A stretch of 34,620 bases of DNA. It comes from an uncultured Acidimicrobiales bacterium. GTDB taxonomy: Bacteria; Actinomycetota; Acidimicrobiia; Acidimicrobiales; CALAML01. Below the pieces are notes generated by a model, which was not told the origin of the DNA, made no database searches, and saw only the letters and a list, made by a program, of their open reading frames with translations. The stretch is taken from positions 1 through 34,620 of the forward strand of contig CALAML010000232.1 of assembly GCA_937925845.1 (NCBI GenBank), written 5' to 3'. Every line of letters starts with the position of its first letter. The first letter of the stretch is position 1. Of the stretch, positions 8,171-17,037 are shown one piece after another. Made by a program: the position numbers and the translations under genes.

Positions 8171-9022
8171 TCAGCGTCCGACAAACTTGGCCGGGCGGCG
8201 CTGGGCAAAGGCCACTGCTGCTTCTGCGACATCGTGGGTGGAGAAGTTCACGTTCTGGGCCACGCCTTCGTTCTCCAGCGCCATGGCCAAGCTCGATTCG
8301 AACCCGTTGTTGAGCATGCGCTTGCTCATACCCAGTGCGAGAGGCGGACCAGCCAGGAGCTTGTCGGCTAACTCCCCCACCGCATCGTCAAGGTCAGCCG
8401 GAGCCACCGTACGGGTGATCAGGCCGAGCTCGATGGCTTCGGCGGCATCAAGCACTTCGGCCAGCATCACCATGCGCTTGGCGTTGGCCAGCCCGATCGC
8501 CCGGGGTAGCAACCAGGACATTCCGCAGTCCAACGACAGCCCCCGACGGGCAAAGATTGCGGAGAACCGGGCCCGGTCCGAGGCCACCAGGAAATCGGCA
8601 GCGAGGGCCAGGCTGAGTCCGGCACCAACCGCCACCCCGTCGATTCGGGCGATCACCGGTTGCGGCGCCTCGAGGATCGCCGTGGGGGCGCGACCGATCC
8701 GTCGCATCCGTTGCAGGCCGTTGTCAGCGGGCGACTCCTGTTCTGTTGAGCCTCCAGTTTCGGAGCTCGCACCCCCCGATACATCGGCCCCGGAGCAGAA
8801 GTCGTCGCCATCGCCGCGCAGTACGATCACCCGTACCTCGACGTTGTCCGCCAGTTCAGTGAAGGTGCGCCCCACCTCTTCGAACATCTCCGTGGTGCAC
8901 GCGTTCTTGCGCTGGGGTTGTGAGATCGTGACCGTCGCCAGCCCGTCGGCAATATCGGTCCGGACTTCCGGTCCACCCGATCCGGGCTCGGCCTGCGTGC
9001 TCTTGCTGTCGAGACTGCTCAT
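8171..9022 (-). CDS. Enoyl-CoA hydratase/isomerase family protein
   Basis: This crotonase-fold enzyme is expected to act on acyl-CoA thioesters, for example hydration of enoyl-CoA in beta-oxidation. The oxyanion-hole segments are clear: DDFCSGADVSG for the first, and ARIDGVAVGAGLSLALAADF for the second. ARRGLSLDCGMSWLLPRAIG follows, where the usual Glu/Asp catalytic position is occupied by Leu-Asp-Cys, so exact chemistry cannot be set. I take ATG 9022; a TTG at 9046 would add eight residues and overlap the glpD stop by TTGA, which is equally consistent with coupling. It lies between glpD and PAC2 in one transcription unit. Confidence 0.88.
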   Translation of the reverse strand: MSSLDSKSTQAEPGSGGPEVRTDIADGLATVTISQPQRKNACTTEMFEEVGRTFTELADNVEVRVIVLRGDGDDFCSGADVSGGASSETGGSTEQESPADNGLQRMRRIGRAPTAILEAPQPVIARIDGVAVGAGLSLALAADFLVASDRARFSAIFARRGLSLDCGMSWLLPRAIGLANAKRMVMLAEVLDAAEAIELGLITRTVAPADLDDAVGELADKLLAGPPLALGMSKRMLNNGFESSLAMALENEGVAQNVNFSTHDVAEAAVAFAQRRPAKFVGR

Positions 9023-9042
9023 AGTCGCACACAGTAGAGCAC

Positions 9043-10740
9043 TCAACCGGCGGCTGCGTCGCTCCGGTCTGTGCTGGCGTTCACGCTGCCGTTGGGGTTG
9101 GTGTGGAGCTGGCGGTAAGCCTCAATCCGATCGGCGGCGTCGGCGCCAAAAAGCCCTTCAGCCAGGGTGTTGAAGCCCGGGTCCGCAGCGATGGTCTCGC
9201 GCCGCTCAAGCATGGCGATTTTCGATCGCCGCCGCAGGAAGTCCTCAAGATGCACCACCATTTCGGTGGCCGCGATGACCGGCAGCTCGGCTGCCAGGTG
9301 ATCGGAGCACGTCAACGTTGACGTGGCAAGCGACGGGTCTTTGCGGAGCTGGTCAAGTACCTCATGGGCCCTGCGACCGTAGCGACGCCACAACGTGGCC
9401 GCCATGGGTTCTCCAGCGCGATCGGTACCGAGGTCGAACTCTGCGGCCGCGGAAAGAAACGCATCCCGTTCAGCCGTGGTCGGTTCACCAAACCAGTCAT
9501 CATCGCTCTCGGTGCTGATCTCAACGCCGAGGTGGTGCACCATCTCGATCAGTTCCTCGCCCACATTGATGCAGTCGGTCAGCTTGCCGCCAAACACACT
9601 GATCACCTTCGCGTGATCGTCGTGTTCGATCTCGTGTTTACGCGACAGAGACGTCCAGTCAATGCCTTCGGTGTCACCAAAGTCGGACTCCACCACCAGA
9701 GGTCGCACACCGACCCGCTCCGAGATGATGTCGTCCTCGGTCAGCGGTGTCTCGAGGTCGAGTCTGGCGTTGATCTGTTCCAGCACAAAACGCCGGTCTT
9801 CGTCGGTCACTCCGTCATGGGCATCTTCAGTGCGGGTATCGGTGGTACCGATCACCGAGCGGTCCTCCATCGGGATCACGTAGAACAGACGCTGGGTGTC
9901 GTCGAAAAACGCCAGCACCCGATCCTGGGTCGCCAGCTTGGGTACCACCAGGTGGATCCCCTTTGAGTAGGCGATGCGATGATCGGTGGCAAAACCCATA
10001 TCGGTGTTGAGACCGTCCACGAAGGGTCCCGCGGCGTTGATCACAACCTTTGTCTCGGCCACAAACCGCTTGTCGGTCTCGGTGTCGCGAAGATGGAGCC
10101 GCCACAGGCTGTCGACCCGTTCGGCCCGTTCGACGCTCACATAGTTGGCGGCGTTGGCCCCGCGGTTGAGGGCGCTACGAACAAAGCTGAATACGAAGCG
10201 GGCATCGTTGTCCCGCAGGTAGGCATCGTCGTACCGGATACCACCCCGCACCGTCTCGGTGTCGACAACCGGTTCCAGAGCTTTGATTTTCTTTGGGCTG
10301 AGCAGGGCCGGGGGCCGGGTTTTGAAGCTACCGATCATCCAGTAGCCCACGGTGCCGAGCCCGGCGAGTAGCGGCGGATAGGGAGACGTTTGGTCGAGGG
10401 CGGCGAGGAAGCCGATCGGCTCGATCTGGGTCGGGTAGGCCTCGATCATCCGGTTCCTGGCCACACACAGGTCACGAACCAGCTTGAACTCGTAGTTTTC
10501 AAGGTATTTGAAGCCGCCCCAGACGAGGTTGGAACTTGCGGAACTGGTGAACCCGGCAAAGTCGCCCCGGTCGACAAGGCCCACCTTGGCCCCACGGCCC
10601 GAAAGCGCCGCTGCGGCCACCGCCCCGTTGATCCCGCCACCGATAATGAACACGTCAAAGACGCTGTCGTCGATGGCTTCGATCTGGTCGGCTCGCCGCT
10701 GGCGGCCAACGGGTTGGTTGGATTCGGTAGGAGAAGACAT
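9043..10740 (-). CDS. glpD: Aerobic glycerol-3-phosphate dehydrogenase
   Basis: GlpD oxidises sn-glycerol 3-phosphate to dihydroxyacetone phosphate with FAD and passes electrons to the (mena)quinone pool at the membrane face. The FAD dinucleotide motif IIGGGING lies at residues 32-39, followed by VDRGDFAGFTSSASSNLVWGG, typical of the family. KVVINAAGPFVD and RLFYVIPMEDRSVIGTTD are further family blocks, and the C-terminal helical domain is complete, giving 565 residues. The ATG at 10740 is preferred over an upstream in-frame codon at 10782 because AGGTGA lies seven bases upstream. The gene leads the glpD-hydratase-PAC2 unit. Its quinone dependence fits the menaquinone genes in the window. A companion glycerol kinase is not here. 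Confidence 0.95.
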   Translation of the reverse strand: MSSPTESNQPVGRQRRADQIEAIDDSVFDVFIIGGGINGAVAAAALSGRGAKVGLVDRGDFAGFTSSASSNLVWGGFKYLENYEFKLVRDLCVARNRMIEAYPTQIEPIGFLAALDQTSPYPPLLAGLGTVGYWMIGSFKTRPPALLSPKKIKALEPVVDTETVRGGIRYDDAYLRDNDARFVFSFVRSALNRGANAANYVSVERAERVDSLWRLHLRDTETDKRFVAETKVVINAAGPFVDGLNTDMGFATDHRIAYSKGIHLVVPKLATQDRVLAFFDDTQRLFYVIPMEDRSVIGTTDTRTEDAHDGVTDEDRRFVLEQINARLDLETPLTEDDIISERVGVRPLVVESDFGDTEGIDWTSLSRKHEIEHDDHAKVISVFGGKLTDCINVGEELIEMVHHLGVEISTESDDDWFGEPTTAERDAFLSAAAEFDLGTDRAGEPMAATLWRRYGRRAHEVLDQLRKDPSLATSTLTCSDHLAAELPVIAATEMVVHLEDFLRRRSKIAMLERRETIAADPGFNTLAEGLFGADAADRIEAYRQLHTNPNGSVNASTDRSDAAAG

Positions 10741-10747
10741 ATATGGG

Positions 10748-10753
10748 TCACCT
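10748..10753 (-). promoter_or_regulatory. Ribosome binding site deciding the glpD start
   Basis: AGGTGA on the minus strand lies seven bases upstream of ATG 10740 and supports that start over the 42-base-longer alternative. Confidence 0.75.
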
Positions 10754-10885
10754 GGGGTGGGGCCACGCTTGCCGCCGATCACAAGACGATAGATCGTAGA
10801 TGGCGGATTCGGCGCTGGTTATTTCGAGAGGGAGGGATCGATTGGCAGAGGTCGTTCGGTGCTGGTGCCGGGAGGCGGCTCAGCG

Positions 10886-13090
10886 CTATTGGGTGTTCCA
10901 GCTACAGGTGGCGCAGCTGGTGACAGCTTCTTCGAGCGCACCAACAAGAAATTCCGACAGGATCGCATCGGAAGCTTCGGTTGTCGGGTGAACGCCGTCA
11001 TAGAGCCACTCGTTGGCCACGTCATCCGGCAGTGCGTCGATATACCCAGCGTAATCCACCACCACCACGTTTTTGGACTCCGAGGCGACATCGGCCAAGA
11101 TCTCGTTGTAGCGGTTCACCCGTTGATTGTGGTCATCGGGGAGGCCTCGGTCGTCCCGGCTCGAACCAGCCTGGCCATCGGTGACCTGGGGTGTCGTGAA
11201 GAGAACCACGAGTGAGACGCCAGCGTCCTCCAGCGACGAGATGGCCAGGTCGAGTTCACCCCGCAGCGCCTGGTCGACTTCGGGGTCGAGCAGGCTCTGC
11301 CACTGCTGCGAGCCGGGCAGCTGGACATCGTAGGTGTCCCAAACCCCGGTCATGATGCCGACGACTTCAAGGCGGGACTCGATCGCCGCAGCAGGCCACA
11401 TCACCGGCCAGTCGTTGCAGAACTCGGTGGAGTAGAGCGGGTTTTGGTCCCGACTCGAGTCCCGCCTCTCGATATCGCGTAACAGCCCGCAACCCAGCCC
11501 GGTGTTGCCAACTCCCCAATCGATTACCTCGCTTACCACCACCGGGTTCTCGTTCTCATCGAGTCGGGTTCCGAAGGTGAGCGCAGTGCTGCCACCGACC
11601 ATGGCGACGCGTCGGTTGGCGCCATCGGCCCGGGTACCGGTGTCGGGGTAGGCATCATTGGGTCCGCGCTCCAGCACTTCGGCGGCCCGGGCCGGGGTGA
11701 GATCCATCGCCGCCAGGTCCCCGAGACCGGCGGCAAAGTCCCACTCGTTGCCGTTCCCTGCTTCGGCGGTGTCGCCGAGAGCCTCGAGCAGCTGGTTCAG
11801 CTCCACCTGCTTTTCCCGCTCGGCCTCGGCTGCGGTGTCGAAGTCGAGGGTGGCCACCTCGTCCGCTCGCGCCACCGGCGCCAAGCCCAAACCGACCAAC
11901 ACCAGGCTGGCTAGTGCGATAGCACCAAAGAGCGGTTTGCCAGGGATGACCCATTGGCGGGGCCGAATCTTGTCGGCCTTGGTCGCCACTGATTCCATCA
12001 ACGGCTTTTCGTAGACGTAGTGCACTATGGCGCCGACACCGATTCCGCTGGCGAACATCAGCGGGAGCTCCACCGCCCGACTCCAGTCGAGCTGATGATC
12101 GATGAACTGGAAGATGGGCCAGTGAACGACGTAGATCGGGAACGCCCAGCGACCGAGGATGGCGATCGGGCGCCACCGCAGGAGTCGGTGCACTGCGGTG
12201 GTCGGGTCGAGCGAGCTGAGCAGCACCCAGGCGGCGGGCAGGGCAAAGAGGCCCATCCCGCCTCGATAGAGCCACAGTTGGCTGCGTTCCACGGTGAACA
12301 TCACCACGGTGAGGCCAACCAGCGAGATCAGCCCGAGGCGGGCGACCAGAGTCGGGGTGCGATCATCGGTGGTGCTGCCACCACGATTGCGCAGCCACAT
12401 GGCGGCCAGTACCCCGACCAGGAACTCGGCCCCGCGTACGTGGGTCCCGAAGTAGGCGGTGTCAGGTGCCGGTTTGGTGATGAGCGGCAGGGCGCCAAGC
12501 ACCACCGCCAGCACCGCGATCAGCACCGCGCCAAGGTGGGCACGCCGACGGGAAGCGAACGCCGCCCCGGCCAGGATGAGCGGCAGAACGATAAAGCACT
12601 GTTCTTCCAATGACAGCGTCCAGTAATGCTGGAACGAGAACTGCTCCGCGTGCAGCTCCGCATACCGCCGGTCAGCCGCGATCGATCGCCAGTTAAACAC
12701 GTAGGTGAACACGGCGATGACGTCGCCGGGTAGTGCTTCGACCATCTCCCGTGGACCCCAGATCCTGGTGTAGCCGATGCTCATGGCCACCCCGACGAGG
12801 GTCACCGGCAGGAGGCGTCGGGCCCGGTTCGACCAGAATCGGACAAAACCCCCAAGGTGACCGTTATCGCCTGCGTGAAAGACCCGGTTGTAGGAGAGCG
12901 TGGCCAGGAATCCTGAAAGCACAAAGAAGATAGTCATGCGGGCAAACCCGCCCCGCACGATGCCGACTTCGGCGTGCCAGGCCATCATGCCCAGCAGGGC
13001 CGCACCCCGGTACCCATCGAGCGCCGGGTTTCGGCGCTTTCTGGACCGCCCACCCGGGGCCCGAGGCGCCTCGCTTACGGGTTCGGCCAC
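10886..13090 (-). CDS. Acyltransferase-3 membrane protein with C-terminal SGNH domain
   Basis: This 734-residue protein resembles OafA-type O-acetyltransferases: a polytopic acyltransferase-3 domain followed by a periplasmic/extracellular SGNH domain. The N-terminal block ALDGYRGAALLGMMAWH begins the membrane part; FFVLSGFLATLS and YWTLSLEEQCFIVLPL are family hallmarks, although the usual Arg of the R-x10-H pattern sits in GYRG. About ten hydrophobic helices run to about residue 390. The SGNH part has GGS with Ser501 instead of GDS, a GVWD block, and DGVH with Asp698 and His701 near the end. It likely O-acylates a surface glycan. I chose GTG 13090 because GGGGAGG lies eight bases upstream; the longer GTG start overlaps that site. 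It lies 83 bases after uridine kinase on the same strand. Confidence 0.92.
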   Translation of the reverse strand: MAEPVSEAPRAPGGRSRKRRNPALDGYRGAALLGMMAWHAEVGIVRGGFARMTIFFVLSGFLATLSYNRVFHAGDNGHLGGFVRFWSNRARRLLPVTLVGVAMSIGYTRIWGPREMVEALPGDVIAVFTYVFNWRSIAADRRYAELHAEQFSFQHYWTLSLEEQCFIVLPLILAGAAFASRRRAHLGAVLIAVLAVVLGALPLITKPAPDTAYFGTHVRGAEFLVGVLAAMWLRNRGGSTTDDRTPTLVARLGLISLVGLTVVMFTVERSQLWLYRGGMGLFALPAAWVLLSSLDPTTAVHRLLRWRPIAILGRWAFPIYVVHWPIFQFIDHQLDWSRAVELPLMFASGIGVGAIVHYVYEKPLMESVATKADKIRPRQWVIPGKPLFGAIALASLVLVGLGLAPVARADEVATLDFDTAAEAEREKQVELNQLLEALGDTAEAGNGNEWDFAAGLGDLAAMDLTPARAAEVLERGPNDAYPDTGTRADGANRRVAMVGGSTALTFGTRLDENENPVVVSEVIDWGVGNTGLGCGLLRDIERRDSSRDQNPLYSTEFCNDWPVMWPAAAIESRLEVVGIMTGVWDTYDVQLPGSQQWQSLLDPEVDQALRGELDLAISSLEDAGVSLVVLFTTPQVTDGQAGSSRDDRGLPDDHNQRVNRYNEILADVASESKNVVVVDYAGYIDALPDDVANEWLYDGVHPTTEASDAILSEFLVGALEEAVTSCATCSWNTQ

Positions 13091-13098
13091 GGCGCGCA

Positions 13099-13105
13099 CC
13101 TCCCC
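13099..13105 (-). promoter_or_regulatory. Ribosome binding site deciding the acyltransferase start
   Basis: GGGGAGG on the minus strand lies eight bases before GTG 13090. The upstream GTG at 13099 overlaps this site, so it is unlikely to be the start. Confidence 0.7.
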
Positions 13106-13173
13106 ACACTACTAGAGCACGCTCCGTTGCTGGTAGTGCGCCACGGCTCGTGCAGCCGTCGTGCGGCCGTCGA

Positions 13174-13815
13174 TCAGCCAGGACTAAGTGAGCTGAACCC
13201 GCGATCATTTAGCAGTTTTGTCAGCCGCTGGATCAGTTCTGCGCTGGTTTCTTCGATCGGGCCAACGCCGGGAACCACCAGATCGGCGTGGTCTCGGCCC
13301 TGGGCGACAAACCGTTCGAACATCGGCTGCACCGTCTCTCGCCATTGGCGACCAACGTCGTCGAGGTCGCGACCCCGTTCGGCCACATCGCGCACCGATC
13401 GCCGTTCGAACCGAACCTCATCTGGGGCATCAACAAAGGCGACGACGTCAAAACACCGCCGGAGTGCTTCGGAGTGCACAGCAAGGATGCCATCCACAAC
13501 CACCAGCGGCCGGCTGATGACAGTGACGGTCTCGTCAGACCGGGTGTGGGTGGCAAAGTCATAGATCGGCACCTCGATCGAGTGGCCCTGGGCCAACTCC
13601 CGCAGGTGACGCTCAAACAGGTCGGAGTCAAGCGAATCCGGATGGTCGTAGTTCACCAAGCGTCGCTCGGTGGGCGTCAGATGTCCCTGGTCGTTGTAGT
13701 ACGAGTCGAACGAAAGTTCGCAGGCGATCTCTGGCCCAAAGTGGGCCGCTACCGCCCGGCTGGTGGTGGTCTTGCCGGACCCACTACCGCCACTGATCGC
13801 ACAGAGCAGGCTCAT
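13174..13815 (-). CDS. udk: Uridine kinase
   Basis: This 213-residue P-loop kinase should phosphorylate uridine or cytidine to the monophosphate in pyrimidine salvage. The Walker A motif GGSGSGKT is at residues 9-16. The family blocks LSFDSYY, NYDHPDSLDSDLF and VPIYDFATHTR follow, as does RRSVRD in the lid region. Length is normal for Udk. The start is ATG 13815, with a G-rich stretch upstream. A phosphoribulokinase-like relative is the only alternative, but the substrate-binding blocks match uridine kinase better. It is the first gene of a minus-strand run that continues into the acyltransferase 83 bases downstream. Confidence 0.9.
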   Translation of the reverse strand: MSLLCAISGGSGSGKTTTSRAVAAHFGPEIACELSFDSYYNDQGHLTPTERRLVNYDHPDSLDSDLFERHLRELAQGHSIEVPIYDFATHTRSDETVTVISRPLVVVDGILAVHSEALRRCFDVVAFVDAPDEVRFERRSVRDVAERGRDLDDVGRQWRETVQPMFERFVAQGRDHADLVVPGVGPIEETSAELIQRLTKLLNDRGFSSLSPG

Positions 13816-13860
13816 GGCCCCCGCCTCGCTCGGACCGGCGCGGTTCCGAACAATGACGTG

Positions 13861-13889
13861 ATTTTACAGAGAATCACAAGTAGACTAAA
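13861..13889 (-). promoter_or_regulatory. Possible promoter of uridine kinase gene
   Basis: On the minus strand TAAAAT (13861-13866) is a good -10 box, with TTTAGT (13884-13889) 17 bases upstream as a weak -35. It would give a leader of about 40 bases. This is prediction only. Confidence 0.35.
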
Positions 13890-13918
13890 GGGACGGAAAG
13901 GGACTGAAAACACTTTAG
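13885..13918. repeat. Tandem 10-bp repeat within a small inverted repeat
   Basis: AAAGGGACGG (13887-13896) is followed directly by AAAGGGACTG (13897-13906). The pair is bracketed by CTAAAG (13885-13890) and its complement CTTTAG (13913-13918). It sits in the 215-bp divergent spacer between udk and the OmpA-domain gene, overlapping the predicted udk -35 box. It could be a protein-binding site. The rest of the spacer holds only a weak hairpin near 13986-14001. Confidence 0.6.
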
Positions 13919-14030
13919 GAATCGGGGCGAGGCCTCGGTGACCGCAGATCCACAGCAACCGTTGTGACTGACCTCCAGCCTTTCGGGTTTCAACCCGGGC
14001 AAAAGTGCAAAGAACTCGGACGGTATTCAC

Positions 14031-15392
14031 TTGGCCGATCAACGTACACCTGAACCGAACTCCTGGCCATCTCCGACCGGCCCGGGATCGAACGCGGCCA
14101 ACAAGAGTGCGCAAGACCCGGTGGCGCAGGGCAAGTTGGAGACACTCCGTAGGGCCCAGGAAACGCTGCGCCGCGATTCGGCCAAGACCCCAAAGGCGCC
14201 GGCCAAACCCGATCCAGTCGCCACGATCCCCGGCGAAGATGACGTGGTGATCGAGGCTCGTCGGGAGACGATGCGCCGAGCCCGCACCGCACTCGAGATC
14301 GACCTTCGCGAGGACATCGACCTGCGTGATGGCATCGACACCCATAAGCGCCAACGCGACCTCAAGGCCGTCGCCCGTCCCGGATTACCCCAGCGCTCCC
14401 CGACGCAACCGTCGGCGCCGATCCAGGGTGTCCCGCTAAACGTCAACCTGGACACCCGGGTGCACACCGAGCCCCGGGATCCGGTGGCCATCACGCATCT
14501 CAAGCCGGCCTACCTGCCCGCGGCAACCACCAGCCCGGCTCAGTCCCGATCCACGGCGAAGTGGGCGCTGGCCGCCCTGGCCCTTGGTGGCACCATCGCC
14601 GCTGGTGCCTGGTGGTTTACTCGCCCCGATCCATCGACCCCGATCACCACCGGCACCAACCAGGCGATCGGCATCGACGACACCGAGGCCGAGCAGACAG
14701 AGAACAACGGGGCCATCGAAGCGACCGCTTCGCAGGAATCCTTCGCCGAAGAAACGGCTGACGAAGAACAGAGCCCCAGCACCGAGGCTCCATCCGACGC
14801 CGACAATACGCCGGAGGAGTCTGAGCCTTCGATGGAGCCCGCCGCCAGTGAGTTTCGTTTGGTGTACGCCGACGGCGAAGCATCGATCTTCGGCGCACCC
14901 GACCCTGCGGCCTTTGCCGAGCTACGACTGATCAGCAACACCGTGCTGGCTGACCGTGATCCCACCGATCGCACCAGCAACCGCAATTCCCGACCACCGC
15001 TCGATGCTGAGGCGGCTACGGGTCTCGCTGCACTACGCGAAGCCGGCGACGTTCTCACCATCGAACTGACCGACCCGATCCTGACCGACGCCGGCCAGGT
15101 CTCGTCATCGGCCAACGAGGCCGCGACCCGACTCGCCGATTACCTGCAGGCCGAGCCCGACCTCAAATTGCTGATCGCCGGCCACACCGACAACCTGGGT
15201 CCGGAGGGTGAGAACCGGCTGATCTCGCTGCGCCAGGCCCAGCAGTTCAACGAGCTTTTGCTGAACGCCGGCGCCGACCGCACCCGACTGGCCACCCGCG
15301 GCAGCGGTGAGTCGTCGCCGATCGCCGACAATGGCCGCCCCGATGGTCGAGCTCTCAACAGTCGGGTGGAGATCTCCTTTATCTGGGCCTGA
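14031..15392 (+). CDS. Single-pass membrane protein with C-terminal OmpA domain
   Basis: This 453-residue protein has a long charged cytoplasmic N-terminus (about 1-175, with repeated Arg/Glu-rich helices such as ETLRRAQETLRRD and ETMRRARTALEID), one membrane helix at about 178-197 (WALAALALGGTIAAGAWWF), an acidic linker, and an OmpA-like domain at about 345-453. That domain carries LLIAGHTDNLGPEG, LRQAQQFNELL, and NSRVEISF at the end, the elements that normally bind peptidoglycan. The topology therefore puts the OmpA domain outside the membrane, as in mycobacterial ArfA. The start is TTG 14031 with a poor Shine-Dalgarno. It probably ties the membrane to the cell wall. Confidence 0.85.
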   Translation: MADQRTPEPNSWPSPTGPGSNAANKSAQDPVAQGKLETLRRAQETLRRDSAKTPKAPAKPDPVATIPGEDDVVIEARRETMRRARTALEIDLREDIDLRDGIDTHKRQRDLKAVARPGLPQRSPTQPSAPIQGVPLNVNLDTRVHTEPRDPVAITHLKPAYLPAATTSPAQSRSTAKWALAALALGGTIAAGAWWFTRPDPSTPITTGTNQAIGIDDTEAEQTENNGAIEATASQESFAEETADEEQSPSTEAPSDADNTPEESEPSMEPAASEFRLVYADGEASIFGAPDPAAFAELRLISNTVLADRDPTDRTSNRNSRPPLDAEAATGLAALREAGDVLTIELTDPILTDAGQVSSSANEAATRLADYLQAEPDLKLLIAGHTDNLGPEGENRLISLRQAQQFNELLLNAGADRTRLATRGSGESSPIADNGRPDGRALNSRVEISFIWA

Positions 15393-15458
15393 CCTTCGGC
15401 TGCGGAGAAATCCTGAACCTCGCCGTCGACCCCCTCGGGGCCGAACTACGGTGGGCGC

Positions 15459-16982
15459 GTGTTTGATCCAGTCATAGCCAGCTTCGGCCGAGCCGACAAC
15501 CCACCACAGCTGACCGCCGCCGAAACCGACTGGCGTGAACGCAGCGATGCGGTTGAGCTAATGGCCCAGGCCGCCGAGGAGGCCCTCGCTGACGCGCTGA
15601 GCGCGGGGGCGAGCCCCAACCTCGCGGCTCAGATCGACACGGTGATCGTGCCTCGCGGAAGCTGGGGCTTCCGCAACCCCGGACGAACCGTCGCCGAGCG
15701 TCTCGGTGCTTCAGACGCCCGGACTATTTCGGTGGAGCTCGGCGTGCTGCAAACCGTTGCTTTCTCCGAGGCTCTGCAACGGCTGGCCCGAGGCCACTCG
15801 AGCTGGGTGCTGGTACTCGGTGGCGAGGCCCGGTTCCGAGGGCTGGCGGCCAAGATCGTCGGTGAGGCCGCCGACGAGGCAGCCAACGTGGACGTGGCGG
15901 GCACCGAACCCGATGAGACGATCGCGCCCCAAACCATCCCGGTCCATCGGGTTGAGATCGATCATCGCCTCGTCGACGCGGTGGATCAGTACGCCATGGT
16001 CGATAACGCCAGGCGGGTCCGGCAGGGGTTGAGCATCGAAGCTCATCGGGACGACATCGATGCCCTGGCCCACCAGATGCACTCGATCGCCAGTCACAAT
16101 CCGCGGGCCTGGTTTGGGCAGGAGCGCCCTCCTGGCTTCTTTCGCACTCCATCAACCAGCAACCGGCCGCTGGCCCTGCCCTACAACAAGTGGCACTCGA
16201 CCCAATGGAACGTGGACCAGGCCAGCGCCTTTTTGCTTGGGACCAAGGAGACGGCGCGAGCCGCCGGCATCGACCCCGCCACCCTGGTCCCCATTCTCGG
16301 GGTCGCCAACTCCGAAGCGGTGGTACCGCTGAGCGAACGCCGCGACCTGGCCGCCACGCCGGGCACTCGGGCCACAGTCGATGCGGTGCTTAATGCTGCC
16401 GGCCGGAGCCTCGACGAGGTGGCGCATCTCGATCTGTACAGCTGCTTCCCGGCCGCGGTTCGGCTCCAGCAGGAGGCGCTCGGTCTCGATCACTCGATCG
16501 AGCCAACGGTGACCGGCGGGATGGCTTTCGCTGGAGGACCGTTCAACAACGCTGCGCTTCAGGCTGCGGCTGCGGTGTGTGCGAGACTTCGCGACGATCC
16601 TGAAGGGGTTGGGGTGGTCACCGCCTTCAGCGGCATGGTGACCAAACAGGGCGCAATCGCCCTCGGCGGCGCGGCCACCACTGCGTCCCGGACCGTGTCA
16701 GAATCCTCCGGAACGCGGGTCTTCGACGTAACCGATGACGTGTTGAGCCGATCGCCCCGAACCACGGTTGTTGGCGACCACACCGGTGGAGGGGTGATCG
16801 CCACCTATACGGTGCGGTACCGCGACGGCCAACCGGACAACGCCGTGGTGCTGGCCGACCTCCCAGATGGCAGTCGGGCCTTGGCGGTCTCGACCGATCC
16901 CGGTGCAGCCGTGGCCCTTAGCGATGGCGAATGGATCGGCCGCCCGGTGGCCCTGGAGCAGGGCGGGTTTTCCCCGGCGTAA
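15459..16982 (+). CDS. Thiolase-like protein (SCP2/TLP1 type)
   Basis: This 507-residue protein has the thiolase fold of the SCP2-thiolase-like group, often annotated acetyl-CoA acetyltransferase in mycobacteria. DLYSCFPAAVRLQQ matches the HDCF/NEAF block, and GGMAFAGGPFNNAALQA the GG..G block. The nucleophile loop reads SVELGVLQTVAFSEAL with no Cys where thiolases have the acyl-accepting one, and the second Cys motif is FSGMVTKQG, also without Cys. After about residue 430 there is an extra small beta-rich domain (GGGVIATYTVRY.. AVVLADLPDGSRALA), as in M. smegmatis TLP1. It may bind acyl-CoA without classical thiolase chemistry. The start is GTG 15459, 66 bases after the OmpA-domain gene. Confidence 0.88.
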   Translation: MFDPVIASFGRADNPPQLTAAETDWRERSDAVELMAQAAEEALADALSAGASPNLAAQIDTVIVPRGSWGFRNPGRTVAERLGASDARTISVELGVLQTVAFSEALQRLARGHSSWVLVLGGEARFRGLAAKIVGEAADEAANVDVAGTEPDETIAPQTIPVHRVEIDHRLVDAVDQYAMVDNARRVRQGLSIEAHRDDIDALAHQMHSIASHNPRAWFGQERPPGFFRTPSTSNRPLALPYNKWHSTQWNVDQASAFLLGTKETARAAGIDPATLVPILGVANSEAVVPLSERRDLAATPGTRATVDAVLNAAGRSLDEVAHLDLYSCFPAAVRLQQEALGLDHSIEPTVTGGMAFAGGPFNNAALQAAAAVCARLRDDPEGVGVVTAFSGMVTKQGAIALGGAATTASRTVSESSGTRVFDVTDDVLSRSPRTTVVGDHTGGGVIATYTVRYRDGQPDNAVVLADLPDGSRALAVSTDPGAAVALSDGEWIGRPVALEQGGFSPA

Positions 16983-17037
16983 CCGAGGTCAGTTCAGACC
17001 GATCTGATCGACAGGCCGACCTGGTAGAAGGGTTCTC

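Noticed and set aside
13921-14030. Possible riboswitch upstream of the OmpA-domain gene
   Set aside because: A weak CGGGTT/AACCCG hairpin and a GCAACC motif are present, but the order and pairing do not match any riboswitch I know.
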